DNA from: Paenibacillus lentus
GTDB taxonomy: Bacteria > Bacillota > Bacilli > Paenibacillales > Paenibacillaceae
NCBI RefSeq assembly: GCF_003931855.1
Contig: NZ_CP034248.1
Span: 3,162,001 to 3,226,000, forward strand
Direction of reading: 5' to 3'
Length of the DNA: 64,000 bases
In this document: positions 52,433 through 60,961 of the stretch, piece after piece
Position numbering within the stretch: the stretch's first letter is position 1
How the letters are laid out: every line of letters starts with the position of its first letter
Translations under genes and position numbers: made by a program
Notes under the pieces: generated by a model
Database searches by the model: none
Told to the model about the DNA's origin: nothing
The model's input: the letters and a program-made list of their open reading frames with translations, nothing else

Positions 52433-53927
52433 ATGGATGTGGGAAGTTATTGTCGGATTTGTTCCTGTGCTATTGGTTTTTATGGCATTTATTGGCTTGA
52501 ATGTAGTTCCGCTTATTATTGCCACGCTCATGGCAGGTGCGGTATTTGCCGCGCTAAAAATGCGTGGAGGCATCACGATTGGTGCGGCTCAGGAGCGGAA
52601 GCGGAAAAAAGCAGGTCCTGCCAAGCTGACCTTTGAAGAAATTGGAGGCCAGGACAGCGCGAAACAAGAGTTACAGGAAGCGCTGGACTTCATGGTTCGC
52701 CATGAAGAAATTAAGCAATTTGGAATTAGACCGATCAAAGGAATTCTGCTCACCGGCCCTCCGGGAACAGGAAAAACGCTGATGGCAAAGGCAGCGGCGC
52801 ATTATACGAACTCAGTCTTTGTTGCCGCTTCGGGCAGTGAATTTGTAGAAATGTACGTCGGGGTCGGTGCGGGAAGGATACGTGAATTGTTTAAAGAGGC
52901 GCGAACCCGAGCCGCGAAAGAGAACAAGGAGAATGCAATTATTTTTATCGATGAAATCGATGTGATTGGCGGCAAAAGAGAAGGCGGTCAGCAGCGCGAA
53001 TATGATCAAACGCTGAATCAATTGTTGACAGAGATGGATGGTATCTATTCGGCAGAAGCGCCGCGTATTTTGCTTATGGCGGCGACAAACCGCAAGGAAA
53101 TGCTGGATGCAGCGCTGTTGCGCCCAGGTCGATTCGACCGCCATATCCAGGTCGATTTACCCGATAAGAAAGGCCGTTTGCATATATTGGAGCTGCACGC
53201 GAAGAATAAACCGCTGCAAGAGGGTGTTAGTCTGGAGAAGCTCGCCGAGGAGTCCTTTGGATTTTCGGGCGCACAGCTGGAAAGCGTCATGAACGAGGCA
53301 GCGATCTATGCGATGAGAGAAGACAAGAAGGAAATTGAGCAACGCCATCTATCCATGGCGATCGATAAGGTAATGCTCGGCGAACGGACAGACCGGGAAT
53401 CAACGGAGGAAGAGAAGCGCCGTGTGGCGATTCATGAGCTAGGCCATGCGATAGCAGCCGAAGCAGTGGCACCGGGCAGCGTCAATCAGGTTGCGCTTAG
53501 CCCGCGCGGAAGGGCGCTTGGCTATGTCCGCCATAATCCGCAGGAAGATAAATATTTATATACAAAAGCTTATTTAGAAGGCCAAATTATTATCGCCTTG
53601 GCCGGGGCGGCCGCCGAGGAGATCTATTATGGCGAGCGCAGCACTGGCTCTAGCAACGATTTTGAGCAAGCGATCAACATCGTGCATACGATGATGACCT
53701 CCGGGCTGACTTCCCTTGGTATCGTCAACATGGATATGATGACCAAGGAAGTCCTCATGAGGGAAAATTCGGCGATATTGGATGAACTCGCAGCCAGATC
53801 GAAACAATTGCTGATCGATCATTCCACCGTGTTCGACAAGTCGCTGGAAATTCTTTTACGGGAAGAGCGCCTTTCCGGAGAGCAATTTAGATGTCAATTT
53901 GGTGACAGTGTCCTTTTACCGGCATAA
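52425..53927 (+). CDS. Compact FtsH-like AAA zinc protease
   Basis: A 500-residue AAA protease. Residues 5-45 form a hydrophobic hairpin (two membrane helices with almost no outer loop), unlike FtsH, which has an outer domain of about 70 residues there. The AAA part has Walker A GPPGTGKT (111-118), the pore loop MYVGVGA, Walker B IIFIDEID and the ATNR arginine-finger region. The protease part has HELGH (337-341) and the third ligand Asp in SSNDFEQA. The C-terminal tail is shorter than in FtsH. It should degrade membrane or cytoplasmic proteins. ATG 52425 follows GGGGGTGTGG. It is a paralogue, not the housekeeping FtsH. Confidence 0.9.
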   Translation: MRKWMWEVIVGFVPVLLVFMAFIGLNVVPLIIATLMAGAVFAALKMRGGITIGAAQERKRKKAGPAKLTFEEIGGQDSAKQELQEALDFMVRHEEIKQFGIRPIKGILLTGPPGTGKTLMAKAAAHYTNSVFVAASGSEFVEMYVGVGAGRIRELFKEARTRAAKENKENAIIFIDEIDVIGGKREGGQQREYDQTLNQLLTEMDGIYSAEAPRILLMAATNRKEMLDAALLRPGRFDRHIQVDLPDKKGRLHILELHAKNKPLQEGVSLEKLAEESFGFSGAQLESVMNEAAIYAMREDKKEIEQRHLSMAIDKVMLGERTDRESTEEEKRRVAIHELGHAIAAEAVAPGSVNQVALSPRGRALGYVRHNPQEDKYLYTKAYLEGQIIIALAGAAAEEIYYGERSTGSSNDFEQAINIVHTMMTSGLTSLGIVNMDMMTKEVLMRENSAILDELAARSKQLLIDHSTVFDKSLEILLREERLSGEQFRCQFGDSVLLPA

Positions 53928-53950
53928 ATCTTGTGCCGGTTATTTTTTTT
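53918..53950 (+). terminator. Terminator overlapping the FtsH-like gene end
   Basis: ACCGGCA (53918-53924) and TGCCGGT (53934-53940) pair perfectly and eight T follow shortly. The left arm contains the last codons, so the stop codon sits in the loop. Confidence 0.87.
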
Positions 53951-54063
53951 ACTTTTTGTCCGTGCTAAGATATTATTATATGTTGGGTATTAAAAAATTG
54001 TATTATTCGACATGAAGGGTACAATATTATGTGTAGACGATGAAAGGATGGAGCGAAGGAACC

Positions 54064-54936
54064 ATGAACTTCAAAAGAATAGGTGTCATTGGCGGCGGCA
54101 CGATGGGTCAGGGAATTAGCGAAATGCTGGCAGCCAAAGGACTCGATGTGCTTCTCGTAGAAGAATCACCTGAAAAATTAGACCACGCTTATAATATGAT
54201 AGAAACGAGCTTGGATAAGCAGCTTGAGAAATGGGCTATTACCAAGGCCGAGAAAAAGCTGATTTTGTCTAAAGTCCATAAAGTAACCCATCTTGCTGAA
54301 TTGGGTACCTGCGATATGGTCATCGAGACCATTTCGGAGGATTTGGATGCCAAAAAAGAGGTGTTCAAGGAGCTTGATCATGTGTGCCCAAGCAACATTA
54401 TTCTGGCCAGTAACACGTCAACGCTCAGTCTGACAGAAATTGCCGGTTCAACAATGTATCCCGAGCGGGTAATTGGCATGCACTTTATTTATCCGGTATC
54501 CAAAATTAATCTTGTGGAAATCATCCGCGGACTCAAAACATCGGATACAACGTTTGAAGAAACCAAGCATTTCGTGGAGGAAGTTGTCGATAAACGCGGT
54601 ATCATGGTGTATGAATCACCAGGATTCGTTACTTCTCGCATCATTTGCGTCATGATTAACGAAGCGCTGCACGTGCTTGGTGAGGGCGTTGCAACTGCCG
54701 AAGATATCGACAATGCCATGCGCGTTGGGTATCAGTTCCAGTACGGGCCGCTTGAAATGGCTGACCGTTTTGGTCTGGACTCCGTATTGGCTGCACTCGA
54801 GCGCATGTTCCGTGAATTCGGCGATCTAAAATACCGTCCTTCCTTTGTATTGAAAAAAATGGTCCGCGCTGGAAGCTTAGGTGTGAAGACGGGCGAAGGA
54901 TTTTTCAAATACGACAAGGATGGTGACCGGTTATGA
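54064..54936 (+). CDS. hbd: 3-Hydroxybutyryl-CoA dehydrogenase
   Basis: A 290-residue 3-hydroxyacyl-CoA dehydrogenase. The NAD motif IGGGTMGQGI is at residues 8-17, catalytic His in GMHFIYPV with Glu shortly after, SNTSTLSLTEIA binds CoA, and the C-terminal domain ends with GVKTGEGFFKY. It interconverts acetoacetyl-CoA and 3-hydroxybutyryl-CoA, in butanoate or PHB metabolism or fatty-acid breakdown. ATG 54064 follows GAAGGA; an in-frame ATG at 54040 lacks spacing. It overlaps ackA by 4 bases. Confidence 0.92.
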   Translation: MNFKRIGVIGGGTMGQGISEMLAAKGLDVLLVEESPEKLDHAYNMIETSLDKQLEKWAITKAEKKLILSKVHKVTHLAELGTCDMVIETISEDLDAKKEVFKELDHVCPSNIILASNTSTLSLTEIAGSTMYPERVIGMHFIYPVSKINLVEIIRGLKTSDTTFEETKHFVEEVVDKRGIMVYESPGFVTSRIICVMINEALHVLGEGVATAEDIDNAMRVGYQFQYGPLEMADRFGLDSVLAALERMFREFGDLKYRPSFVLKKMVRAGSLGVKTGEGFFKYDKDGDRL

Positions 54937-56138
54937 AAGTTCTTGTAATTAACGCGGGAAGCTCTTCCCTGAAATATCAACTGTATGACATGACGGATGA
55001 ATCTGTATTAGCTAAAGGTCTAGTCGAACGGATCGGTATGGATTCTTCGATTCTCACTCATAAGCCGACAGGCAAAGAGGAAGTGACCGAGGTTAGTGAT
55101 ATTCTGGAGCACACGACAGCGATTCGTAAGGTACTCGAAAAGCTTACTCACAAAGAGCATGGCGTGCTCCAAGCGATTGATGAAATCGAGGCAGTGGGCC
55201 ACCGGGTAGTACATGGCGGCGAAGCATTTAAAGGTTCGGCTCTAATTACCGGGGAAGTAAAATCCGAAATTCGCCGTTTATTCGATTTGGCTCCACTACA
55301 CAATCCAGCATGCATGATGGGGATTCAGGCTGCCGAGGCAAACCTGCCGAACGTCCCGCAAACCGTTGTGTTTGATACGGCATTCCACCAGACGATGCCA
55401 GAAAAAGCTTATTTATATGCGATTCCTAAGGTACTGTATAAGAAGCATAGGGTTCGTCGTTATGGATTCCATGGAACTTCGCATGAGTATGTAAGCCACA
55501 CTGCGGCTGAATTTTTGGGGCAGAAGATTGAGGACTTGAAAATCATCACCTGCCACATTGGAAATGGAGCTAGCTTGACGGCTGTTAAGGATGGCGTCTC
55601 TGTTGATACTTCTATGGGCATGACTCCGCTGGAAGGATTGATTATGGGGACGAGAAGCGGAGATTTGGATCCGGCTGTAGTGCCTTTTGTAATGAACAAA
55701 GAAGAGCTTACAATTAACGAAGTGAATTCTATGCTGAACAAGCACAGCGGCTTGCTGGCGATATCTGGATCGAGTAGCGATATGCGAGATATTACCGATG
55801 GGATGGAAGCCGATGAACCAAATGCTACGCTCGCTTTTGAAATGTATGAATACCGTTTGCGCAAATACATCGGTTCTTATGCGGCAGCGATGAACGGCGT
55901 AGACGTGATTGTATTTACAGCAGGAGTAGGCGAGAATTCAGCAATAGTACGCGAGAAGGTATGCGAGAACTTAACTTATCTCGGCGTTGAAATTGACCTT
56001 GAGCTGAACAAAATTCGTTCCGGAGATCCGCGTCGCATTTCTACGCCGAACTCTAAGGTAGAGGTTCTTGTTATCCCTACGAATGAGGAACTGGTCATTG
56101 CTCGGGATACGCATCGTATCGTTAAAGAAGGGCAATAA
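54933..56138 (+). CDS. ackA: Acetate kinase
   Basis: A 401-residue AckA that interconverts acetyl phosphate and acetate with ATP, giving energy in overflow or fermentation. NAGSSSLKYQLYD is the N-terminal ATP motif, HRVVHGGE and FHGTSHEYV hold active residues, GNGASLTAV and TAGVGENS bind nucleotide. Acetate rather than butyrate kinase is favoured by length and motifs. The ATG overlaps the hbd stop (ATGA), which ties it to a 3-hydroxyacyl-CoA enzyme, an unusual pairing. Confidence 0.95.
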   Translation: MKVLVINAGSSSLKYQLYDMTDESVLAKGLVERIGMDSSILTHKPTGKEEVTEVSDILEHTTAIRKVLEKLTHKEHGVLQAIDEIEAVGHRVVHGGEAFKGSALITGEVKSEIRRLFDLAPLHNPACMMGIQAAEANLPNVPQTVVFDTAFHQTMPEKAYLYAIPKVLYKKHRVRRYGFHGTSHEYVSHTAAEFLGQKIEDLKIITCHIGNGASLTAVKDGVSVDTSMGMTPLEGLIMGTRSGDLDPAVVPFVMNKEELTINEVNSMLNKHSGLLAISGSSSDMRDITDGMEADEPNATLAFEMYEYRLRKYIGSYAAAMNGVDVIVFTAGVGENSAIVREKVCENLTYLGVEIDLELNKIRSGDPRRISTPNSKVEVLVIPTNEELVIARDTHRIVKEGQ

Positions 56139-56179
56139 AACGAAAGAAATCAGTACAGAGATAGAGGAGATGTTCATGC

Positions 56180-57475
56180 ATGACGAATAAAACGGTGATT
56201 CGTCAGGTTAACGAGCATGTCGGTGAGAAGGTCGTCATCGGCAGCTGGCTAAACAACAAACGCTCAAGCGGTAAAATTCAGTTTTTGCAACTTCGTGACG
56301 GAACGGGCTACATCCAAGCTGTTGTCGTTAAGAGCGAAGTATCCGAAGATACCTGGAATGCAGCCAAGAGCTTGACGCAAGAGTCTTCGCTTTATGTAAC
56401 GGGTGTCATTCGGGAGGAGCCACGCAGCCAATCCGGCTACGAAATGACGGTTACGGAGCTTGACATTATTCAATTGACGGAAAATTATCCGATTACACCG
56501 AAAGAGCATGGCGTCGATTTCCTGATGGATCATCGTCATTTGTGGCTTCGTTCCCAGAAGCAGCGGGCGATCATGGTCATTCGTGCGGAAATCATCAGAG
56601 CGATTCAAGAGTTTTTCGATCAGCACCACTTTACACTTGTTGACCCGCCGATCCTGACCCCAACGTCAGCGGAGGGAACAACGAACCTGTTCCATACGAA
56701 ATACTTTGATGAGGATGCTTATTTGACGCAAAGCGGTCAGCTTTATATGGAAGCTGCGGCAATGGCCCTAGGCAAGGTTTATTCCTTCGGGCCGACGTTC
56801 CGCGCGGAGAAATCCAAGACCCGCCGTCACTTGATCGAATTTTGGATGATTGAACCGGAAATGGCTTTTACCGATCATGAGGAGAGCCTTGTCGTTCAGG
56901 AACAGTTCGTTACACATGTCGTCCAATCCGTATTGAAAAATTGTCGATCCGAGCTAGAAGCTATCGGCCGTGATATTACCAAGCTGGAAAACATCCAGGC
57001 ACCGTTCCCGCGGATTACTTATGATGAAGCTATCGATTTCCTGCATACGAAGGGCTTCGATATTCCTTGGGGAGAAGATTTTGGTGCGCCACATGAAACG
57101 GCGATTGCCGAGCAGTATGACAAGCCGGTATTTATCACGCATTATCCGGCTGGCATCAAGGCATTCTATATGAAGCCTGACCCAAATCGGCCAGAGGTCG
57201 TGCTTTGCGCGGATATGATCGCTCCAGAAGGCTATGGAGAGATTATAGGCGGATCGCAACGGATTGATGATCCGGAGCTGATGGAAGCCCGTTTTAAAGA
57301 GCACGAGCTGTCACCGGAAACGTATCAATGGTATTTAGATTTGCGCAAGTATGGTTCAGTACCGCATTCCGGCTTTGGACTTGGACTGGAGCGGACCGTC
57401 GCATGGATTTGCGGACTTGAACATGTTCGCGAGACGATTCCGTTCCCACGGATGTTGTACCGTCTGTATCCGTAA
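56180..57475 (+). CDS. asnS: Asparaginyl-tRNA synthetase
   Basis: A 431-residue class II synthetase with an N-terminal OB-fold anticodon domain ([21 protein letters not shown]) and a catalytic domain. Motif 2 has [21 protein letters not shown] (split for length) and motif 3 [15 protein letters not shown]. It charges tRNA-Asn directly, so this organism does not rely only on amidotransferase for that tRNA. ATG follows GAGGAGATG. The position before dnaD matches Bacillus. Confidence 0.97.
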   Translation: MTNKTVIRQVNEHVGEKVVIGSWLNNKRSSGKIQFLQLRDGTGYIQAVVVKSEVSEDTWNAAKSLTQESSLYVTGVIREEPRSQSGYEMTVTELDIIQLTENYPITPKEHGVDFLMDHRHLWLRSQKQRAIMVIRAEIIRAIQEFFDQHHFTLVDPPILTPTSAEGTTNLFHTKYFDEDAYLTQSGQLYMEAAAMALGKVYSFGPTFRAEKSKTRRHLIEFWMIEPEMAFTDHEESLVVQEQFVTHVVQSVLKNCRSELEAIGRDITKLENIQAPFPRITYDEAIDFLHTKGFDIPWGEDFGAPHETAIAEQYDKPVFITHYPAGIKAFYMKPDPNRPEVVLCADMIAPEGYGEIIGGSQRIDDPELMEARFKEHELSPETYQWYLDLRKYGSVPHSGFGLGLERTVAWICGLEHVRETIPFPRMLYRLYP

Positions 57476-57554
57476 AAGAAAGTAGCCCGGAAATCATCTT
57501 TTTCGTTATACAATACAAGTACGGGGTTGCTAGGGATAGGAAAGGTGAGGACGT

Positions 57555-58253
57555 ATGGCATTGACCGAAGGCTGGAAGGTATGGGCCAAAGGAGTCGCTT
57601 ACGGCATGGAAACCGGTGTTATTTCTGTGCCAGCGGCTCTGATGATCCATTACCGGAAACTCGGTTTAAGTGATACCGAGGTCATGCTACTGCTGCAACT
57701 GATTGTCTATAAGCAGACGGAGCAAAATGATTTTCCATCGATAGACCAGTTGGAGGAACGAATGGGAGGAGCGCCTGGTGAGGTCTCCTCCGTCATCCAA
57801 CGCCTGATGAAGGATCACTTCATCAGCATCGATGTAGAGCTTGATGAACAAACCGGCATCCAATTCGAAAGCTACAACCTGACAGGGATGTATGAACGTT
57901 TGGCTCATTGCATTACTGAAGAACGATCAGCGATGCGGCAGCGGACAAGTCAGCGGGAACGTGAGATAGCTGCTGTCCAGCAGGAGGTAAACGAGCGAAA
58001 TTTATTCGTCATTTTTGAGAAGGAATTCGCCAGACCCTTATCACCGATGGAATGCGAGACGATTTCCGGTTGGGTGGATCAAGATGGATATCCGGAGGAT
58101 CTTATTTTACTCGCATTAAAGGAAGCCGTCTTTGCCGGTAAGGTGCATTTTCGCTATATCGATCGAATTTTGCTAGAATGGAGCCGCAATCGCGTACAGA
58201 CGGTTGAGGATGCCAAGGCATATGCTCAGAAATTCCGGAGTATGGGACGTTAG
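57555..58253 (+). CDS. dnaD: DNA replication protein DnaD
   Basis: A 232-residue DnaD. The N-terminal winged helix (GLSDTEVMLLLQLIVYKQ and PSIDQLEERMGG) forms oligomers; the C-terminal DnaD/DnaB-like domain has EKEFARPLSPMECETISGW and the end FRYIDRILLEW motif. It helps DnaA and DnaB load the helicase at replication start. ATG follows AAAGGTGAGG. Nth, which usually follows, is absent here. Confidence 0.94.
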   Translation: MALTEGWKVWAKGVAYGMETGVISVPAALMIHYRKLGLSDTEVMLLLQLIVYKQTEQNDFPSIDQLEERMGGAPGEVSSVIQRLMKDHFISIDVELDEQTGIQFESYNLTGMYERLAHCITEERSAMRQRTSQREREIAAVQQEVNERNLFVIFEKEFARPLSPMECETISGWVDQDGYPEDLILLALKEAVFAGKVHFRYIDRILLEWSRNRVQTVEDAKAYAQKFRSMGR

Positions 58254-58285
58254 CTACTTAATAGTTATATAGGATTTCAACAAAG

Positions 58286-58351
58286 AACCTCTTCTTGAGG
58301 GAGTGGCAGCCAGTCATTATAATTGCCAAATCTCCGCAAGGAGAGGTTTTT
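58286..58351 (+). terminator. Terminator after dnaD
   Basis: AACCTCTTCTT (58286-58296) pairs with AAGGAGAGGTT (58338-58348), one G-T pair, with an inner GGCA/TGCC hairpin in the loop; a short T run follows. Confidence 0.7.
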
Positions 58352-58557
58352 CTTCCTAGCAAACTACTGGATGCTTACGATCGAGGGACGAGCTGTAGCA
58401 GCTATGAAGCATCATTCTGATAGTGACAATATGAAGGCGAATTTTTTGCGGGGCGGTCTAGAGGATACATAGATTGAAGAGCGAGTAAGGTATGTTCGTA
58501 GTTAATGCAGCAGCGACCTAGCAGCAATACTGAGCGGTTACATTCCAAGAGGATAGA

Positions 58558-58594
58558 GACGCTAGCGATTACCGAAATCGTCAGCGTCTTTTTT
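58558..58594 (+). terminator. Terminator before the second ECF operon
   Basis: GACGCT and AGCGTC (58558-58563, 58583-58588) with inner GCGATT and AATCGT pairs, then six T. Between 58352 and 58557 no gene, promoter or structure stands out. The hairpin could end an unannotated short RNA or act as an attenuator for the sigma gene 89 bases later. Confidence 0.85.
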
Positions 58595-58682
58595 GCGAGG
58601 AGTACTTTCAAAGATTTTTTAATAAATATGCAGGGGCAGTGCCAGATGACTTCGTCTATATTTATGGAAGGAGGGGAGAGTC

Positions 58683-59231
58683 ATTGAGGAAAAGACACTT
58701 ATTCTAAAAATAAAGCAGGGCGACCGCAGTGCATTTAGGGAATTGGTGAAGGCATACGGCACATATGTATTTCGGATTGCTTATTCTGTTCTTCATGATG
58801 CAAATGAAGCCGAGGACGCCTCGCAGGAAATATTTTTGCAAATTTACAAATCTCTCCCCGGTTATCGTAATGAAGGCTTTAAAACCTGGTTGACGCGTAT
58901 TGCAATTCATAAATCAATTGATTTGAAGCGGAAGCGGGATCGCCGTAAGGAGGAGCAGTGGGATCCCGCGGAAGTGTTACATATTGCGCCAGTTCAAGAG
59001 GACGATACCTTGCAGCAATTAATGCATGAGGAGCGTAAGCTTCGGCTTCGAAGCCGAATTAAGGAGCTGCCGCCAGGACATCGCGATATAATTACGGCCT
59101 TTTATTTAGAAGGAAAAAGCTATGACGAAATTGCCGCAGAATATTCTATTGCTGTGAAATCGGTGGAATCAAGGCTGTACCGGGCGAGATCATGGATTCG
59201 GGAGCATTGGAAGGAGGAAGAGTGGCGATGA
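58683..59231 (+). CDS. ECF-type sigma factor with apparent ATT start
   Basis: A 182-residue ECF sigma factor. Region 2 runs from about residue 9 (KIKQGDRSAFRELVKAYG, then VFRIAYSVLHDANEAEDASQEIF and FKTWLTRIAIHKSIDLKRK); region 4 has LPPGHRDIITAFYLEGKSYDEIA and SVESRLYRARSWI. The frame is open from 58650 but holds no ATG, GTG or TTG before region 2.1; ATT at 58683 has GGAGGGG six bases upstream and gives the full domain. The first ordinary start, TTG at 58743, would remove the beginning of region 2. The anti-sigma gene overlaps its stop. Confidence 0.85.
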   Translation: MEEKTLILKIKQGDRSAFRELVKAYGTYVFRIAYSVLHDANEAEDASQEIFLQIYKSLPGYRNEGFKTWLTRIAIHKSIDLKRKRDRRKEEQWDPAEVLHIAPVQEDDTLQQLMHEERKLRLRSRIKELPPGHRDIITAFYLEGKSYDEIAAEYSIAVKSVESRLYRARSWIREHWKEEEWR

Positions 59232-59719
59232 ATGAAAGGGAACTGAATAAAGTAAGCACCAAGGGCAAGAACAATGAGGACAATTTGCTCATCTGGAGCA
59301 AATACATTCTTGGCGAGCTGGATGAGCAACAGTCCAAACATGCGGAGTCATTGCTTGTACATGATCCTAATGCACTTGAAGCATACATGGCAGCACTATC
59401 CAGCCTTGAGGAGAGGCTGCCCGGACTGCAGCAGGAGGATGCATTCATCGAAGAGCTGATGCATAGGCTTCCTGCTTCAGGTGAGGCGCAGCAAGCAAGA
59501 GGGGAAGTTAAGCGGCAAGCTGGTAAACGCCGCATACGCGAGCACCCGCTATTTAATTATGTTATTGCTGCGTCAATTACGTTGTTTCTGTTATCGTTCG
59601 GGGTATTTGACCACATGACTTCAGGTGCTTATCATGTCGTCCCTCCTTCCTCGGAGCCGCCATTAAGCGAACGGATTATGGAGAAAACGTCAGGTTGGAT
59701 TGATCAATTGAAGCCATAA
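59228..59719 (+). CDS. Probable anti-sigma factor
   Basis: A 163-residue protein with an N-terminal acidic helical domain (about residues 13-60, EDNLLIWSKYILGELDEQQSK), no H-x3-C-x2-C zinc motif, a basic linker and one membrane segment (about 115-133, YVIAASITLFLLSFGVF), then a short outer tail. Its place and 4-base overlap with the sigma gene, and this layout, fit an anti-sigma factor without zinc site. The outside end is too short to bind a signal, so sensing may involve the third gene. ATG 59228 follows GGAGGAAGAG. Confidence 0.75.
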   Translation: MNERELNKVSTKGKNNEDNLLIWSKYILGELDEQQSKHAESLLVHDPNALEAYMAALSSLEERLPGLQQEDAFIEELMHRLPASGEAQQARGEVKRQAGKRRIREHPLFNYVIAASITLFLLSFGVFDHMTSGAYHVVPPSSEPPLSERIMEKTSGWIDQLKP

Positions 59720-59747
59720 AGTACTCTTTAGAAAGGATGGGTTTATA

Positions 59748-60830
59748 TTGCCAAGATACCGTAACCGCATGCTGGCGTTCATGTTAAATTTTATTCCCGG
59801 CCTGGGCCATTTATATTGGGGGCGTAAAGTCCGAGGAATTTTGTACCCGTTATTTTTCTTCGGCGGATTGATGCTCGGCTTCCTGGTAGCCGTTGCAAGC
59901 AATGACGGGGGATTTATGCTGGCTGCCGCCATATGCGCTTTTGTGCTTTGGTGCATCAGTATGCTGGATATTACGATTACTCTGCTTAGAGCTCCTGCTG
60001 CGGATCTGTCGAGCTATCCGTACGAATCAACGCGTAAAGGCGAGGCGGATGCTGAGCGCTTCTATACGATTTTATTATCGTTTGTGCCTGGTCTAGGCCA
60101 TTTTCAGCTTGGTTTGATGCAGCGGGGATTATCATTTTTGATCAGCTTCTTCGGCTTGATTACAATAATGTTCGTTATTACCGGCTTGACCAATGAGACC
60201 GTATTTCTGTTATTCCTCGGCCTGCTACCGATTATATGGCTATACTGCATGTTCGATGCCGTCCAGCTGGTTCATCGCAAACAGGCTGGAGAGCTGCTGG
60301 TTGATCGCACGCTGTTCGACGAGTGGGAATCAGGGCGAGGCGAGGGGAAGCGCAGCAAAGTGCTGGCAACGCTCTTATCCGCCTTCCCGGGGGCGGGACA
60401 GATGTATCTCGGAATGCAAAAACGGGGTCTCCAGCTGATGGTATTATTTCTAGGAAGCTTCTATATTATCGATGTGCTGCGACTGTCGTTATTTTTGTTT
60501 ATCGTGCCGGTCATATGGTTCTACAGTTTTTTTGACGGGCTGCAAGCGACGAGCAGGTACGACCATATACCCCTGGAGGATCGCCCGCTTTTTGATTGGA
60601 AAGGGGACAACCAGAACTGGATTGGTTTAATTTTGCTGCTCCTGGGCATCTATTACGTGACAATGAGCTTAATCGTTCCGATATTCAACCGCTTCCTTCC
60701 GGAATTTCGAATCGAGTATTTTATTGACACGTATTTGCGACCGGTTATTGTATCCCTAGTGCTCATAGGGGGCGGGTTCAAGCTGCTTTCAAGAAGCAAG
60801 AACAAAGGAAGCCGTTATGATGATTATTAA
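59748..60830 (+). CDS. Membrane protein with three tandem PGLG-type repeats
   Basis: A 360-residue membrane protein of about eight helices. Three similar units follow each other at roughly 98-residue spacing: PGLGHLYWGRKVRG (residues 17-30) then LWCISMLDITITL; PGLGHFQLGLMQRG (114-127) then IWLYCMFDAVQLV; PGAGQMYLGMQKRG (214-227) then IWFYSFFDGLQAT. Each unit is the PG-x-G-x3-x-G-x3-RG pattern seen once or twice in TM2-like proteins. The end has two more helices. It starts with TTG after AAAGGATG, 28 bases after the anti-sigma gene, so it belongs to that operon. No function is assigned. Confidence 0.85.
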   Translation: MPRYRNRMLAFMLNFIPGLGHLYWGRKVRGILYPLFFFGGLMLGFLVAVASNDGGFMLAAAICAFVLWCISMLDITITLLRAPAADLSSYPYESTRKGEADAERFYTILLSFVPGLGHFQLGLMQRGLSFLISFFGLITIMFVITGLTNETVFLLFLGLLPIIWLYCMFDAVQLVHRKQAGELLVDRTLFDEWESGRGEGKRSKVLATLLSAFPGAGQMYLGMQKRGLQLMVLFLGSFYIIDVLRLSLFLFIVPVIWFYSFFDGLQATSRYDHIPLEDRPLFDWKGDNQNWIGLILLLLGIYYVTMSLIVPIFNRFLPEFRIEYFIDTYLRPVIVSLVLIGGGFKLLSRSKNKGSRYDDY

Positions 60831-60842
60831 TTGGATTAAGAA

Positions 60843-60876
60843 GAAGAGGCTCTGCATTTCGGCAGAGCTTCTTTTT
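60843..60876 (+). terminator. Terminator after the three-repeat gene
   Basis: GCTCTGC (60849-60855) and GCAGAGC (60862-60868) with flanking AGAAG and TTCTT pairs; five T follow. Confidence 0.88.
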
Positions 60877-60961
60877 CGCCTCTAGGGGCTTTTTTTTGCT
60901 AAGATAGAGGAGGGTTAACTAGGAGTGAGTAATTTTCCGTTAATAATAAAGGAGAGCGAGC

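Noticed and set aside
58505..58687. 60-codon open frame before the second sigma gene
   Set aside because: It runs through the terminator at 58558-58594, has no ribosome site and no recognisable sequence.
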